From positions 6,780,501 to 6,844,500 of the forward strand of contig NC_091247.1 of assembly GCF_042477335.2 (NCBI RefSeq): a DNA stretch of 64,000 nucleotides, read 5' to 3'. The translations under genes were made by a program, and so were the position numbers. Shown in pieces: positions 25,404-36,338 of this stretch (within the stretch, counting starts at the first letter, position 1; the number at the start of each line of letters is the position of its first letter). Below the pieces are notes generated by a model. That model did not search any database. It was not told where the DNA came from and was given only the letters and a program-made list of their open reading frames with translations. This DNA comes from Ovis canadensis (lineage: Eukaryota > Chordata > Mammalia > Artiodactyla > Bovidae).

Positions 25404-25524
25404 TAGGGAGTTCCTTGGTGATCTAGTGATTAGGACTTAGTAGTTTCACTGCTGTGGACTGGGTTCAATTCTTGGTCAGGGAGCTGAGATCCCACCAGCC
25501 TCACGGTGCGGCCAAGAAAAGAAA
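25404..25524 (+). mobile_element. CHR-type SINE
   Basis: GAGTTCCTTGGTGATCTAGT and GGGTTCAATTCTTGGTCAGG. Close relative of the copy at 31350. Confidence 0.87.
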
Positions 25525-25938
25525 GGGGCTGTGTAAAATTCCATCAGATGTTAATTTCACATAGCTGGTCTCAGTGGGTATTTTAGCAGTTTCCTCTGCT
25601 GCTTTACACCAACAGGCTGGAGAACCAGGAGGAGGCCCTACCCAGGGATGGGGATTGTCAGTGGAGTGGAATGGGGATGGGAAGGATGGGCAGCTTAGAC
25701 AGGAGGGAGACGGAGACAAATCCGCACATGGTTCTTATCACGTTCGCATGAGTCACAGGCAGACATGGGTGGGACAAAGCAGTAAAAATAATAGAGATTC
25801 TCTTACTGAAAGAAAGAAAGTGGGGTTTTTCCTTACATTTTTCTTGGCCATTGAAAATGACACATGTACTTGCGTTTTTTTTTAAGTTACAGAAATGCAT
25901 AGTATAGAATTGCTATTTCACCCTTTCTAATGTAACTA

Positions 25939-26147
25939 TGGGCTTCCCTGGTGGCTCAGTGGTAAAGAATCCACCTGCAACGCAGGAGACATGAGTTCAG
26001 TCCCTGGGCAGGGAAGATCCCCTGGAGAAGGAAATGGCAACCCACTCCAGTGTTCTTGCCTGGAAAATCCCATGGACTGAGGACTCTGGAGGGGCTACAG
26101 TCCAGTTGGGTCACAAAAGAGTTAGATACAACTTAGCAACAACAACA
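25939..26147 (+). mobile_element. Bov-tA SINE with target-site duplication
   Basis: Head GGGCTTCCCTGGTGGCTCAG, tail CAACTTAGCAACAACAAC. AATGTAACTA flanks both sides. Confidence 0.93.
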
Positions 26148-26245
26148 ATGTAACTACAGGATACAGTCCTTCATATGAGTTCCATCCATCTGTCCGTCCA
26201 TCTGTTTGTTCATTCCACATTTAATGAGCACTTCCTAAACGTCAG

Positions 26246-26443
26246 GGGCCTCCCTGGTAGCTCAGCTGGTAAAGAATCTGCCCACAATTCGGGAGACCTG
26301 AGTTCGAGCCCTGGGTTGGGAAGACCCTCTGGAGAAGCGAAAGGCTACCCACTCCAGTATTCTGGCCTGGAGAATTCCATGGGCTGTATAGTCCGTGGGG
26401 TCACAAAGAGTTGGACACGACTGAGTGACTTTCACTTCACTTC
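26246..26443 (+). mobile_element. Bov-tA SINE
   Basis: GGCCTCCCTGGTAGCTCAGC to GACTGAGTGACTTTCACTTC. CACTTCCTAA occurs on both sides, but not tight against the left edge. Confidence 0.92.
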
Positions 26444-26861
26444 CTAAGTGTTACGTTCTGTGCTAAGCACTAGTTGTACTTTGGTGAACAAAAGCCTGAC
26501 CCATCATGATAATCCATACGTGACCCTCACGCCACCTGGTTATGGGGAGGGAGTGATTAGCAGCAGGGACAGCAGGCTGCCAAGGCTGTGTATACCCTGA
26601 GCCAGCTCAGAACATCCACCCAGAGGAGTGTTTGTCTTCTCCCAGGGTGTGAGAGCTCTGCGTAGCAAAGCTTACTTGTGGCACAGTAGTTACACAGGTT
26701 CCTGAGTGCTTTATTTCTACTGGCTGTAACCATGCCAGGGAGAGACCACACACCTGCCTGGTGCCAAGACACCGCCAACTGCCTTCCCCCCCCACCCCCC
26801 CCACCACACACACAATTTAATTTTTATTTCTGAACAAAAGGACCCATTATCTACAATTGTT

Positions 26862-27028
26862 GGTTAGTCACTAAGTCATGTCTGACTCTGTCCATTGGAT
26901 TTCCCAGGCAAGAATACTGGAGTGGGTTGCCATTTCCTTCTCCAGGGTTTCTTCCTGGCCCAGGGGACAAACTCGTGTCTCCTGCATTGCAGGCGGATTG
27001 TTTACCACTTGAGCCACCAGAGAAGCCC
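26862..27028 (-). mobile_element. Bov-tA SINE, internally shortened
   Basis: TTAGTCACTAAGTCATGTCT to ACTTGAGCCACCAGAGAAGC. Confidence 0.88.
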
Positions 27029-27518
27029 CTGTTGTCTACTGTACGAATGCACAAATGGCTGAAATTTAGTTCAGCACTTTCTGAGCACCTCTTATCTAAT
27101 AATGTTTTCTATAATTCTGTGAGTGTTTATTGGGGACCTTCCATGGACTGGTATTTACTGGGACTTAGTATGCCAGACCCAGGGGCTCCTTACTTCACAA
27201 AACATCATGAAACCTCAAGGGTACAGAGAATCACACATCCTGCCATCTGCTACCAGAGAACTGGCTGGAACCTGATGGGAGATGCCCTGGAAGCAAACGT
27301 GAGTTAAATATTAGACCAAAGCTTTTAGTGCAGCCGGGCCCACCTTCTACACAAACAGGAAAACACCTAGGCCCTGGTTCTTAGAGCACAGATCTGCCTT
27401 GTGGAGGAGTGTAGGCTAGAGCCCAGATGTGAACCCCACTCTAGGGGAAGTCGGAAAACAGATTTCAAGGAAAGTTTTGAAACCCAGGCTCATCCTTTTA
27501 GTGATTCCCTATTAAGTT

Positions 27519-27957
27519 TCTCTGGTTTTCCTGGTAGCTGAGCTGGTAAAGAATCCGCCTGCAATGCAGGAGAGTCCAGTTTGTTTCCTGGGTCGGGAAG
27601 ATCCCCCTGGAGAAGGGATAGGCTACCCACTCCAGTATTCTTGAGCATCCCTGGTGGCTCAGATAGTAGAGAATCTGCCTGAAATGCAGGAGACCTGGGT
27701 TCGATCCCTGGGTCAGGAAGATCCCCTGGAGAAGGGATAGGCTTCCCACTCCAGTATTCTTGGGCTTCCCTGGTGGCTCAGACAGTAAAGAACCTGCCTG
27801 CAGTTCGGGAGACCTGGGTTGGATCCCTGGGTTGGGATGATCCCCTGGAGGAGGGCATGGCAACCCACTCCAGTATTCATGCCTGGAGAATCCCATGAAC
27901 AAAGGAGCCACAAAAAGTTGGATACGACTGAAAGACTAAGACTTTCACTTTTCACTG
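27519..27957 (+). mobile_element. Bov-tA SINE with three tandem heads
   Basis: Three head units of about 120 bases start near 27523, 27648 and 27765; each runs from CCTGGTGGCTCAG-like sequence to CCACTCCAGTATTCTTG. Only the last has the BovB-derived tail. Confidence 0.9.
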
Positions 27958-28487
27958 AAGTCTGGCAATGTGTCTTTTGACCAAATTCTGAGTTTGTGTG
28001 AATGCAACTGCTGAGGGTGGGTAGGGCAGGGGGCTCTCTAAGTGGTCCCGAGGAAAGAAGACAATAAGCACCTGACCCAAACTTTGGGATAGTTCTGATT
28101 ATCTGGAGTGTATAGACATCATCTGAGTGAACTGGTTTGTCAGGAGATTGGGTCCCGACATCTCTGCATTATAAGCTGCTTAAGACACCACCCAGCACAT
28201 TATTTGTGGATGGTGGACAGAGGCCCAGAGACAGAGAGACTCGGGCAAGGCCAAGTGTCTAATGAGCACCCAACAAGCTGCAGGCTGCAGGCCTCGCACA
28301 CTTCCTCCCCCGCCCCCGTGCCATAAAACGTTTTTTATTAATTTGGCCTGTCCGTCTGAGGGGGGTTGGGAGTCTGGCAAAACCAAGAGGGGAAATTAGC
28401 TTTAGCAGTTGTGTCCAGGACAAGGCTGGTGATGGTGATGATGACAAAGAGGGAGACAGCTAAATCAGGGCAAAGCTACTCCTTGCC

Positions 28488-28702
28488 AGGGGCCCTGCCT
28501 GGTGGCTCAGTGGTAAAGAATTCCCCTGCCAATGCAGGAGACACAGGTTGGATCCCTGGATCGGGAAGATCCCCTGAAGAAGGAAATGGCAATCCATTCC
28601 AGGATTCTCTCCTGGGAAATCCCATGGACAGAGGAGCCTGGCGGGCTGCAGTCCATGGGGTCACAAAAGAGTTGAACATGACTGAGTGACTGAACAGCAA
28701 CA
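28488..28702 (+). mobile_element. Bov-tA SINE
   Basis: GCCTGGTGGCTCAGTGGTAA to GACTGAGTGACTGAACAGCA. Confidence 0.92.
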
Positions 28703-28989
28703 AGCTCAGTGCCAGGCAGGGTTCTAAGCACTTACTAGGGACCAACTCAGTCCACTTCGCAGTAACCTTCCAAGGGCGGAACTGGTAGCTGTAGAAGAGG
28801 TCTGCCACGGCCACATCGCTCGTGACGGCTAAGCTGCCATTGAGCCCAGGCCGTCAGATATGGGCTCTGCCCTCCTTGCAAGAATGCAGTTTAACTCTAT
28901 TTTATATCTGCCTTTAAAACTAAGCAGCTTTTACCTTGTATCAACCTGACTCCCAAGAAATCATCTGTGTGGATAGAGAGTGGGCCTGA

Positions 28990-29062
28990 CATAAAAGGAG
29001 AGAGCTGGCTGGCTGCCAGCTGCCGTCCCTGCCCAGGAGGGGCGGGGCGGGGCGGAGAGGGG
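28990..29062 (+). promoter_or_regulatory. GC-box cluster with TATA-like site in PTGES intron 2
   Basis: ACATAAAAGG near 28990 is followed about 45 bases later by three overlapping GGGGCGGGGC boxes. It may be a cryptic promoter, enhancer or G-quadruplex. No exon downstream was recognised. Confidence 0.3.
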
Positions 29063-30299
29063 GACAGGGCCCTCTCCCCACCCATCACCTGATGCAGTAA
29101 AGTGCAGCTAGTGTTGCAATATCTGGTGAGGGGAAGGGGCCGGCCTGATGCTGCAGGAGGTCACACAAGTCCAAAGCAGGAAACTGCTTTGAGCGATCTT
29201 CACCTTAAAAAAAGTGGTATTGGAATGACACGTTTTTGCCCAAGCATCTGTCTGGTACGTGACTCTCTCCATGTCTCTCTGCTCAGATCCTGGGGTGGGA
29301 GGAGGGTGTGAGTTACCTTGCCTCATCCAGCTGATTTACTCACGTCTCCTCCATCCTTACCACTTCTGGCTTCGCCGGGGTCCCGATGTGGTATTCAGTG
29401 TACCAGAGGGAGGAGGATGGGAGACTGGGGACCCCAGGGGTCGAAGGTCAGAGCTGAGGAGCTTTATCAGCTCCCAGGCGCCTCTGCTCCCTTGAAGGTG
29501 ACCCCCTGAGTCCTCTAGTCCCGAATGTGGGTGCCAAGAGGTGGGGCTGCTCCTCCTTTCCTATGCCTCCTCCCCACCCTGAGTCCCCTGATTTCTTTTT
29601 CTCACCTGTGCTTGGGGTTTGGCCAAGGATCCTCTCAACGGCTTTCTGAGAAGTGACTCACTCTTAAAGTGTAAATGCCTCTTTTAAGGAGAAGTGTCTG
29701 AATGAATGGGTATCGTATGCTAGCTATGCTTTTCCTGAAACTTTCCCAGAAACGTCCAGGATGACAAAAATACCAGCTGGCGCCATCTCATGAGTCACCT
29801 GTGGGAGGCAGACCACATTCTGAGACACACAGACTTCACGTGAAATAGGTTCTCCGAGGTGTATGTGGGGAGGTTGTTGTTACACAGCTCTTTCTCCATA
29901 GCATGGGATGATTTTAGAGCCACAGTTGCTGCCTCTTCCCAGATAACACAAAGGACTTGTTCAACTGATTAAGGAACTGGAGTGGCCCCCATCCTCAGTT
30001 CCCCCCCGCCCCGCATTTTGTCCCTGAAGCCAAGACCCAGCCAGCTTCTTTCACGTGGGCATCCAGCAGTATTTCCCCCAGCTGGTGAGACCGGCCCTGC
30101 TATAGACTTGTGTTCCCTGGGCCTGGGTTCCAAGGTTGGGCTCTGTGAGATAAGAAGGAAGACTCTTGTTTCGTCCAGGATATGGGGACAGAGACTCCAA
30201 CTGCTGTGTCCCAAGTTTGACCTAAGAAAGATCCAGGCCCTGATGAGTTTATGGGAGCTTTTGTACGTCCAGATTGAATTCCAGACCCCTTACTTTCCT

Positions 30300-30620
30300 T
30301 CTTGAGGGCTTTCTCCCCGGCTTGTCTTGCTCCTGCCTCACTCCCTCTTGTGACCACATTCCAGACACGTGTGGAATGCTCAGCTACTAGGCCTTGAACA
30401 CACTCTGCCCATTCCCACCTCAGGGCCTTTGCACGTGCCCATCCTTCTCCCTGGAGAGTTCGTTCCTGCACAGATGGCCCCTCATCTTTCAGGCTTTACC
30501 AGAAATGCCTCTTTCCCTGACCACACCCAGCCTAGTCATGCTGCAGAGACCCCTGTAGCCCTGGGCTGCGGAGTGCTCCTCCTCCCTACCCTGCCCAGTT
30601 CCGAGCATCCACATACCATG
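30300..30620 (+). repeat. L2 LINE fragment
   Basis: CCTCAGGGCCTTTGCACGTG and the flanking TCCCTGACCAC pattern. Confidence 0.72.
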
Positions 30621-31349
30621 GCCCTTGGCTGAGACTCTCCTTGCAAGAGTGGGACGGAAGAGCAGGACCACAGCAGGTCCCCACTTAGGGGCAGTTGGGC
30701 TGGGCCTGGCTTGCTGGTGCAACCTTGGTGAAACCTTCCAGCTGAAAGGCTTGGAGAAGGGGCTTCACTTCCAGCAGCATCTCCACGCCTCACACATGTG
30801 GCCTTTCCTCAGGGGAGGTCATGGCTCGGGCACTGTGTTCCTGTTTATTTGCGCCTCCAACATGCCATCTCTGGCTTCAGTCTCTTGCTCAGCCTCTAAT
30901 TTATGGGACTCGACCTCCCTCCTCAGAGGAAGCTGCCCATTAGCAGGAGTCATGGAAAATGTAAACCGACTCTTAGCAGAAGTGGATGAGTTTTCTTTGT
31001 TGGTCATTTTTTTTATGGCCGGGTTATACACAGCCACCCCCACGCTCACTCCCATCACCGCGCATACACACACACTTGATCATTTTAAAGAAAGAAAGAA
31101 GCAGGGTAGCACAGAGGAAACAGCGTCACTACTGCCCAGCGATTGGCTGGCTCTGTGAGTGGAAGTTGTTACTGTTATTCCTGAATCCCTGAGAGGAGGA
31201 AGGGTTTGCTTAGATTTAGGGGCAGAAGACAGAGCCAGGCGTGGATGTCAGACATGTGCTCTTTGCCTGTCCTACTGGGGAGGAACCTGCATTCAGAAGG
31301 AAGCGGCCTCAGAAAAGCCCTGCCTTGGGGAGGTACACAGCATGGGCTG

Positions 31350-31483
31350 GGGAGTTCCTTGGTAGTCTAGTGGTTAGGATTCAGTACGTTCACCACTGTG
31401 TCCTGGGTTCAATTCCTGGTCAAGGAACTGAGATCCCATAAGCCACATGGTACAGCCAAAATTGGGAAAGAAAAAAAAAAGAT
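31350..31483 (+). mobile_element. CHR-type SINE
   Basis: GAGTTCCTTGGTAGTCTAGT, GGGTTCAATTCCTGGTCAAG and an A-rich tail. Confidence 0.9.
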
Positions 31484-31918
31484 CAGGGGCTGGAGGCAGA
31501 CCTAGGCCCCGCTCCAGCTCTCACGCAACCCCACTGAGCCCCACTTTTCCCTGCTGGTGTCCAAGGCCAGAGGGGAGGACAGGGGAGACCATGTCAGGTG
31601 CTTTCTTTGTTGGTCATTTTTTTATGGTGTTGGGTCCTGGCGGGCCCTGGGGCTTGGTAGGAGAACCCAAGCAGCAGCCCTTCATGGCTCCCAGGCCATT
31701 AACAGGGCTTCGCTTCCTGAGCGGCTCGCAGGCACCAGCTTGGAGTCACAGTCCCCGTCTGCCTCTGGGGTACCTCCTTGTCCCCGCCACAGTGGACATC
31801 AGTCTGGTATGCCAGAGATGATCCCCAGGGGCGCAGGGCCTTTGGGGGCAGAGGGTCCCAGCATCCAGGACATTCTCGAAGCTGACACCTGGCTGACTGC
31901 ACCCCTTTTTCTTCTCAG

Positions 31919-32168
31919 AGCCCACCGGAACGACATGGAGACCATCTACCCCTTCCTGTTCCTGGGCTTTGTCTACTCCTTCCTCGGACCGAACCCCTTC
32001 ATCGCCCGGATGCACTTCCTGGTCTTCTTCCTGGGCCGCATGATACACACCGTGGCCTACCTGGGGAAACTGCGGGCGCCCACCCGCTCCCTGGCCTACA
32101 CCCTGGCCCAGCTCCCCTGCGCCTCCATGGCCCTGCAGATTGTCTGGGAGGCAGCCCGCCATCTGTGA
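31919..32168 (+). CDS. PTGES: PTGES exon 3: residues 71-153 and stop
   Basis: Carries most of the catalytic core: helices 2-4 and the glutathione site. Reading starts AHRNDMETIYPFLFLGFVYS and ends QIVWEAARHL. Glutathione-binding and catalytic positions known from human mPGES-1 are present with a +1 offset: Arg74, Asn75, Glu78, His114, Tyr118, Arg127, Ser128 and Tyr131. The motif ERCLRAHRNDMETIYPF is the MAPEG signature area. The acceptor has a strong pyrimidine tract (CCCCTTTTTCTTCTCAG). The open frame extends upstream into the intron, but that part has no family similarity. The enzyme works as a homotrimer with the active site between subunits, so every residue of this exon bears on function. 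No frame damage is seen. Confidence 0.97.
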
Positions 32169-32545
32169 CCAGCCATGGACGCCACCTCGGCCGCCAGACC
32201 ACTGGCCACGAGCCACCGGGGCTGAACCTGGGGGACCGATGGCCCCTTTGAGATTGTGACAGGCCCCGGGGCCGGGTTTCCTGGCAACTGGCTGAGCACG
32301 CGATCTTGGCCCCAGGGGGCCTGTGTGTGTTTGCCCGTGTGTCCCCTGGATTCCTGGGTGAAGCGGCTGATTTGGAACTGTTTAGAGATGGACTGTCACG
32401 ATTGATAGAAAATTCTTCCACTGTAAAAACCTCCCTCCCTCCCTCCTCCTCCCCAACGCTGGAAAAAGCGAACAGAGACTCAGTTCACGTTTTGGAACCT
32501 AACGACCTTCTGAATCCAGGGATGTAATAAATGAGGAGTTCTCAC
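32169..32545 (+). other. PTGES: PTGES 3' untranslated region (proximal form)
   Basis: Sequence between the stop codon and shortly after the first polyadenylation signal. It is free of ruminant SINEs, which supports it being transcript rather than intergenic DNA. Human PTGES has a longer 3' UTR, so longer forms ending further right are possible. Confidence 0.6.
32526..32531 (+). terminator. PTGES: Polyadenylation signal AATAAA for PTGES
   Basis: Canonical hexamer 358 nt after the stop codon, followed within about 30 nt by TG/TC-rich sequence (GAGTTCTCACCTCC). It is the first hexamer on this strand after the coding end. Confidence 0.65.
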
Positions 32546-33587
32546 CTCCACCGCAGAGATTCTGGTTCAGCTGGTCGAGAGGGGAGTCTGGGCATCTGCA
32601 TTTTTTGAAAGCTCCCTTGGGAGTCCCAGCAATGGTGGGTCTGGGTACCATTGCCAGTTCTCTCTCCAGGAGGGCCCAGGACAGGCAGGGTGTGAATTTC
32701 CCTTAGGATGGGAGTTGAGTGGTTGGGGGTAGGGTTGTGTGCCTTCGTGCCCCACTGACACTTCCCTGTGATCTGCCACATTCCCTGGCTGGACGTTCCT
32801 ATCCTTGGCACAGGTGCTGATCGGGAGGGCCCACCAGGAAGGCTGGCCTTCTCTTCCTGAAGCTTTAGTTGCTCCAAAGCGCTGTCAGTCAAGAATGATG
32901 GGCTTTGAAGGACCAACGGCTAGAAGAAATGTTCTGGCTCCTTTCGTATTTGTGAGGTTTGAAAACCACCGCCGTGTCCCTGGACTCGCTCTAAGACCGT
33001 GTGCGTTCAGTCGCTGATGAACTGTCTGACCAGCTCAGCGCCTTGGCTGCTGCTTCCTGGCCATCCACTGCTGTCCAGGCTGGCCAAGGATCTGGCTCCC
33101 TGGACACTTTTGTGGGTTTGTGTCTGGGGCAAACACACAAACACGCCCAGACTAGGGCGTTACACCACACAGAATGCAAGCCGACTCCCGGGAGACACTC
33201 ACTCCAACTCCTGCCACGGGCAAGGAGGAGGGGCACTAGGCCAGCATTTTGGCAGAGGAGAAAACCAAAGCTCAGAGTGGACTCCCTACAGTGTGGGATC
33301 AGCTCTGAACCCAGCTTCGGTCTGGCTCCCAAACCGGCTCTAACCACTGTGCCCTCCAGCCTCACTTTCCACAACCACCCCCACCCCCACTCCCAGCACT
33401 GCTCCTTTCTTCTACGATCTGGGGACGCCCCCTCCCACCACCCTGCAGCCCCTGAACTTCCGCCCCGGAGGACTGACGAGCTTGCTGAGTAGGGCGGCAG
33501 GATGGAGGCGGGCCTCCCTCGGGACCCCAGGCCTCCCAAGAATTCTGAGGCCCGCTTCCGGCCGCGCTGGGAGCTGCCAGTGGGTAA

Positions 33588-33605
33588 CACTGCCCCCTGG
33601 TGGTG
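33588..33605 (-). promoter_or_regulatory. CTCF-like motif
   Basis: Reverse complement reads CACCACCAGGGGGCAGTG, an almost perfect match to the core CTCF consensus. Occupancy cannot be judged from sequence. Confidence 0.55.
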
Positions 33606-33633
33606 AGGTGAGCCTCTGTTCAGGAAAAGGGAA

Positions 33634-33829
33634 AAAGTGAAAGTCGCTCAGTGGAGTCCGACTCTTGCGACCCCATGGACCATACAGTCCATGGAATTCT
33701 CCAGGCCAGAATACTGGAGTGGGTAGCCTATCCCTTCTCCAGCGGATCTTCCAGACCCAAGAATCTAACCGGGGTCTCCTGCATCGCAGGCGGATTCTTT
33801 ACCAACTCAGCTATCAGGGAAGCCCCCAA
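33634..33829 (-). mobile_element. Bov-tA SINE
   Basis: AAAGTGAAAGTCGCTCAGTG to CAACTCAGCTATCAGGGAAG. Confidence 0.92.
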
Positions 33830-33879
33830 ATATTTATATTATTATTATTATCAGCTGTGTGGAGTCTTCATGAAAGCGC

Positions 33880-33990
33880 ATAGGCTTAGTTGTACCACAG
33901 CATGTGGGATCTTAGGTCCCCGCCTGGGATCAAACCTGCGTCCCCTGCATTGAAAACATGGAATCTAAATCACTGGACCGTCCCTTCACG
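33880..33990 (-). mobile_element. CHR-type SINE fragment
   Basis: CACAGCATGTGGGATCTTAG and AAATCACTGGACCGTCCCTT. Confidence 0.8.
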
Positions 33991-34479
33991 GGCTGCCACT
34001 GTACATCTGGGAAACAGGAAGGTGCAGTCCCATGTGCAGTGCCTGCTGTCTGCTAAGCAGGGGCTGGGCGTGGTGTTCACAACTTTTTTTCCCCACTTGA
34101 AGCTTAAACGCATCCCAGGAGGGAGATATTTCTGTTTTTTGATGAGGAAAGGCTCTGGAAGGAACCACGACTTGTCCAGCGTCCCTGAGCCGGGGTAGAA
34201 CAGAGGCGTGGACCCAGTGCGTGCACTTGTATTTTAATATTTTCCCTTCTGGGGAAAGGGGCTGAGAAGGCAAAGTGCCCAGATGAGACCCGAGGGAGGA
34301 GGGCATCCGACACTCATGAGGAGCGCGTGACCCTGGAAATGGGTGGGGGGGCTGCCTCTCAGAGCTGCAGCGGCTGCAGCCCCTCGACCCTGGCCCCTCG
34401 GTCGCTGAGCTGTGACAGTGGGGCTGGGGGACAACGGGACGTCAGGCAGTGACAACTCCAAGCGCTCAGCGTCCTAGTA

Positions 34480-35600
34480 GGGGTTGGGCAGCGGGGGCCT
34501 CAGGAGGGCCTCTAATCCCTGCTGGGGAGGGGCTTCCTGGAGGAGGTGGCAACTCACCTGTGATGGGGGTAAGTCAGGCTGTTTTTTTTTGGGGGGGTGG
34601 GTTGTCCAATCAGACTGAGGAGATTGAGATACAAAGACAGCGGAGCTCAGCCCCCTGAGGTCAGTGCCTGGGAAGTGGAGGGGAGGCGTGGGAGGGAGGG
34701 TGGGAGGGAAGGGAGGATAATGGGGCTTGTGGGGGGAGCTATGGATGAGGAGGGGAAGGAGGTTAGAGGCGTGAGCAGCAGTGGGGCTCCTTTGAAGCTT
34801 TGGAGCCTTGTTGTGGGGTTCCGGGCCAGGCTGGGGACAGGCCGGCGTGGGCTTGGGGGGCTGGGTTTGTGTCCTAAGAGGGTCTTGGAGAAGGTGTGTG
34901 GAAAGAGAGGGCAGAGAAGTGAGGTCAATAGCTGGGCAGTGGTCCTTGATCCCCAGCTGGCACAAATGGTGCCCGACTGCCCCTCCAGGAGCTGGGGGAG
35001 AAGGGAGCCAGGAGAGAGGGGCGTGCGACCCAGCGGCATGGAGGGGCCACGCCAGGGTGCTGTCCAGAGGCAGCTGGCAGGAGCCAGGTGATTTTTCTAG
35101 AACAGACCCAACCCTGCAGGACTGGGGAAGGGCTGCAGGTGACCTCCGGGCAGCAGCTGCCCCTGTGCCCACACACCCAGGCCCATGAAAGCCTGTGTCC
35201 GTCTCCTGGGCAGCAGTGGGTGAGACAGGTGAGGCAGGTGGGGGTCTGCTGACCAGTGCTCAGCCCCAGGCCATCCTGGGCACCAGCGCCAGTTGCCCTC
35301 AGGCCCTGGCCTGAGTTCCTCTGACTTCCGTCTCACCCTCCCGTACTCCGCCTGCACGTGAGACTCCCACCTTCCTCCTGGCCCTGGGCAGGGGGGTGGG
35401 GGGGGCTAGTGGAGCAAAGCAGAAGCTGTGTGGAGGGTGGGGCTGTGCGGAGCCTGGGGGCTCTGGAACTACGGCCCAGGGTGCAGGCAAGGACTTTGGG
35501 GCACAGTCCGCGCCTGGAGACACAGGGCTGCCCCTGGTTGGGGCTTGATGTCTGGGGGGGGCATCCTCTCCTTGGCTCTGAGTCAGGTGAAGGCCCCGAG
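34480..35600 (+). repeat. G-rich tract with many G runs
   Basis: Dense runs of three or more G on the + strand, including seven G at 34590 and GGGAGGGAGGGTGGGAGGGA around 34690. No protein match in the long antisense frame. Confidence 0.7.
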
Positions 35601-36296
35601 CAGGGCCGGGATGTCACACAGACCCCAGGATCACAGGGCCCTTGGGCTGTGAGTTGAGGACGTCACCTCAAAATGTTGCCAATATGGTTTAATGCAATAG
35701 AAACACCCCCCACCCCCATCCCAGGACACACCCATTCTGAGAAAGCCCACGCCAGGTGATGGCTGGTGGGCCCCAACTGGACTCCCCAGTCTTCTAGGAG
35801 GCTCCTTAGGGGAACTGCTGGGGCTCCCTCATTTAATGGATTTCGTGGCTCTGGCCTTCAAGAGTACGTGGTATTTGGTACGTGGTACCCTGGTACGCGA
35901 GGGACTTGGAGGAACAGGCCAAGATGAGAGGACAAAGGGGCTGGTTTTCAGCCCTGGAGGCAGGAACAGAACCTGGGGTCCCCCTTGGAAGGTGGAGCCC
36001 AATCCCCATAGCATTAAGGGCTCCCAGGACGTCTGTGCGTGTCCCCGGAGGCCACTGGCTTCTGGGGCCAGAAGCTTGTGTGTGCCAAGCCCTCTGATGG
36101 CTTCTTGCCCCTCAGAGGGGGCTGGCAAGCCCCCACAGCATCTTCCTTCTTCCTTGTCCACCTCTCCTCTAGAATGCACGCTCTGGGGGAGCAGAAATTT
36201 GGATCCGTGTCGTTCCCTGTGCTCCTGTGTCCCCAGTTCTTGTAAGAGCACTTGGCTTCTAGGGCGTGTCTATTAATGAATGATGGTGTGTAAAAT

Positions 36297-36297
<1 letters not shown>

Positions 36298-36338
<41 letters not shown>
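36298..36338 (+). repeat. GT dinucleotide microsatellite
   Basis: About 20 GT units. Confidence 0.95.

Larger units (their letters stand above)
24131..31918 (+). other. PTGES: PTGES intron 2
   Basis: Begins GCAAGT and ends TTCTTCTCAG, so it appears to be a GC-AG intron. It holds at least six Bov-tA copies, three CHR-type SINEs, an L2 fragment and a GC-box cluster with a TATA-like site near 28990-29060. Two near-identical 26-bp segments lie at about 30993 and 31602. No alternative coding exon was recognised. Confidence 0.85.
20990..32550 (+). other. PTGES: PTGES gene span (approximate transcript limits)
   Basis: Three coding exons (21072-21200, 24048-24130, 31919-32168) join to 462 nt, 153 codons plus stop. 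Exon 1 ends in phase 0; the 83-nt exon 2 leaves two bases of a codon that exon 3 completes. The 5' limit is a guess from the GC-rich leader; the 3' limit is placed just after the AATAAA at 32526. The human protein is 152 residues, so the length fits. Intron 1 is 2.85 kb and intron 2 is 7.8 kb, both filled with ruminant SINEs, L2 and older repeats. The neighbour on the right is PRRX2 in opposite orientation, the arrangement known in other mammals. Confidence 0.95.

Noticed and set aside
25939-26000. tRNA-like sequences with A and B boxes, here and at other SINE heads
   Set aside because: They are the tRNA-derived heads of Bov-tA and CHR SINEs; none folds from sequence inspection into a complete tRNA gene with mature ends.
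27519-27957. Regularly repeated units suggesting a CRISPR array
   Set aside because: The repeats are Bov-tA SINE heads of about 120 bases in a mammalian genome.
31557-32168. 203-codon frame as an alternative, longer PTGES exon 3
   Set aside because: The upstream part has no similarity to PTGES and the acceptor at 31917 with its pyrimidine tract explains the true exon start.
34474-35172. 232-codon proline-rich open frame on the - strand
   Set aside because: Produced by the G-rich + strand; low-complexity Pro/Ser content, no start context, no homology.
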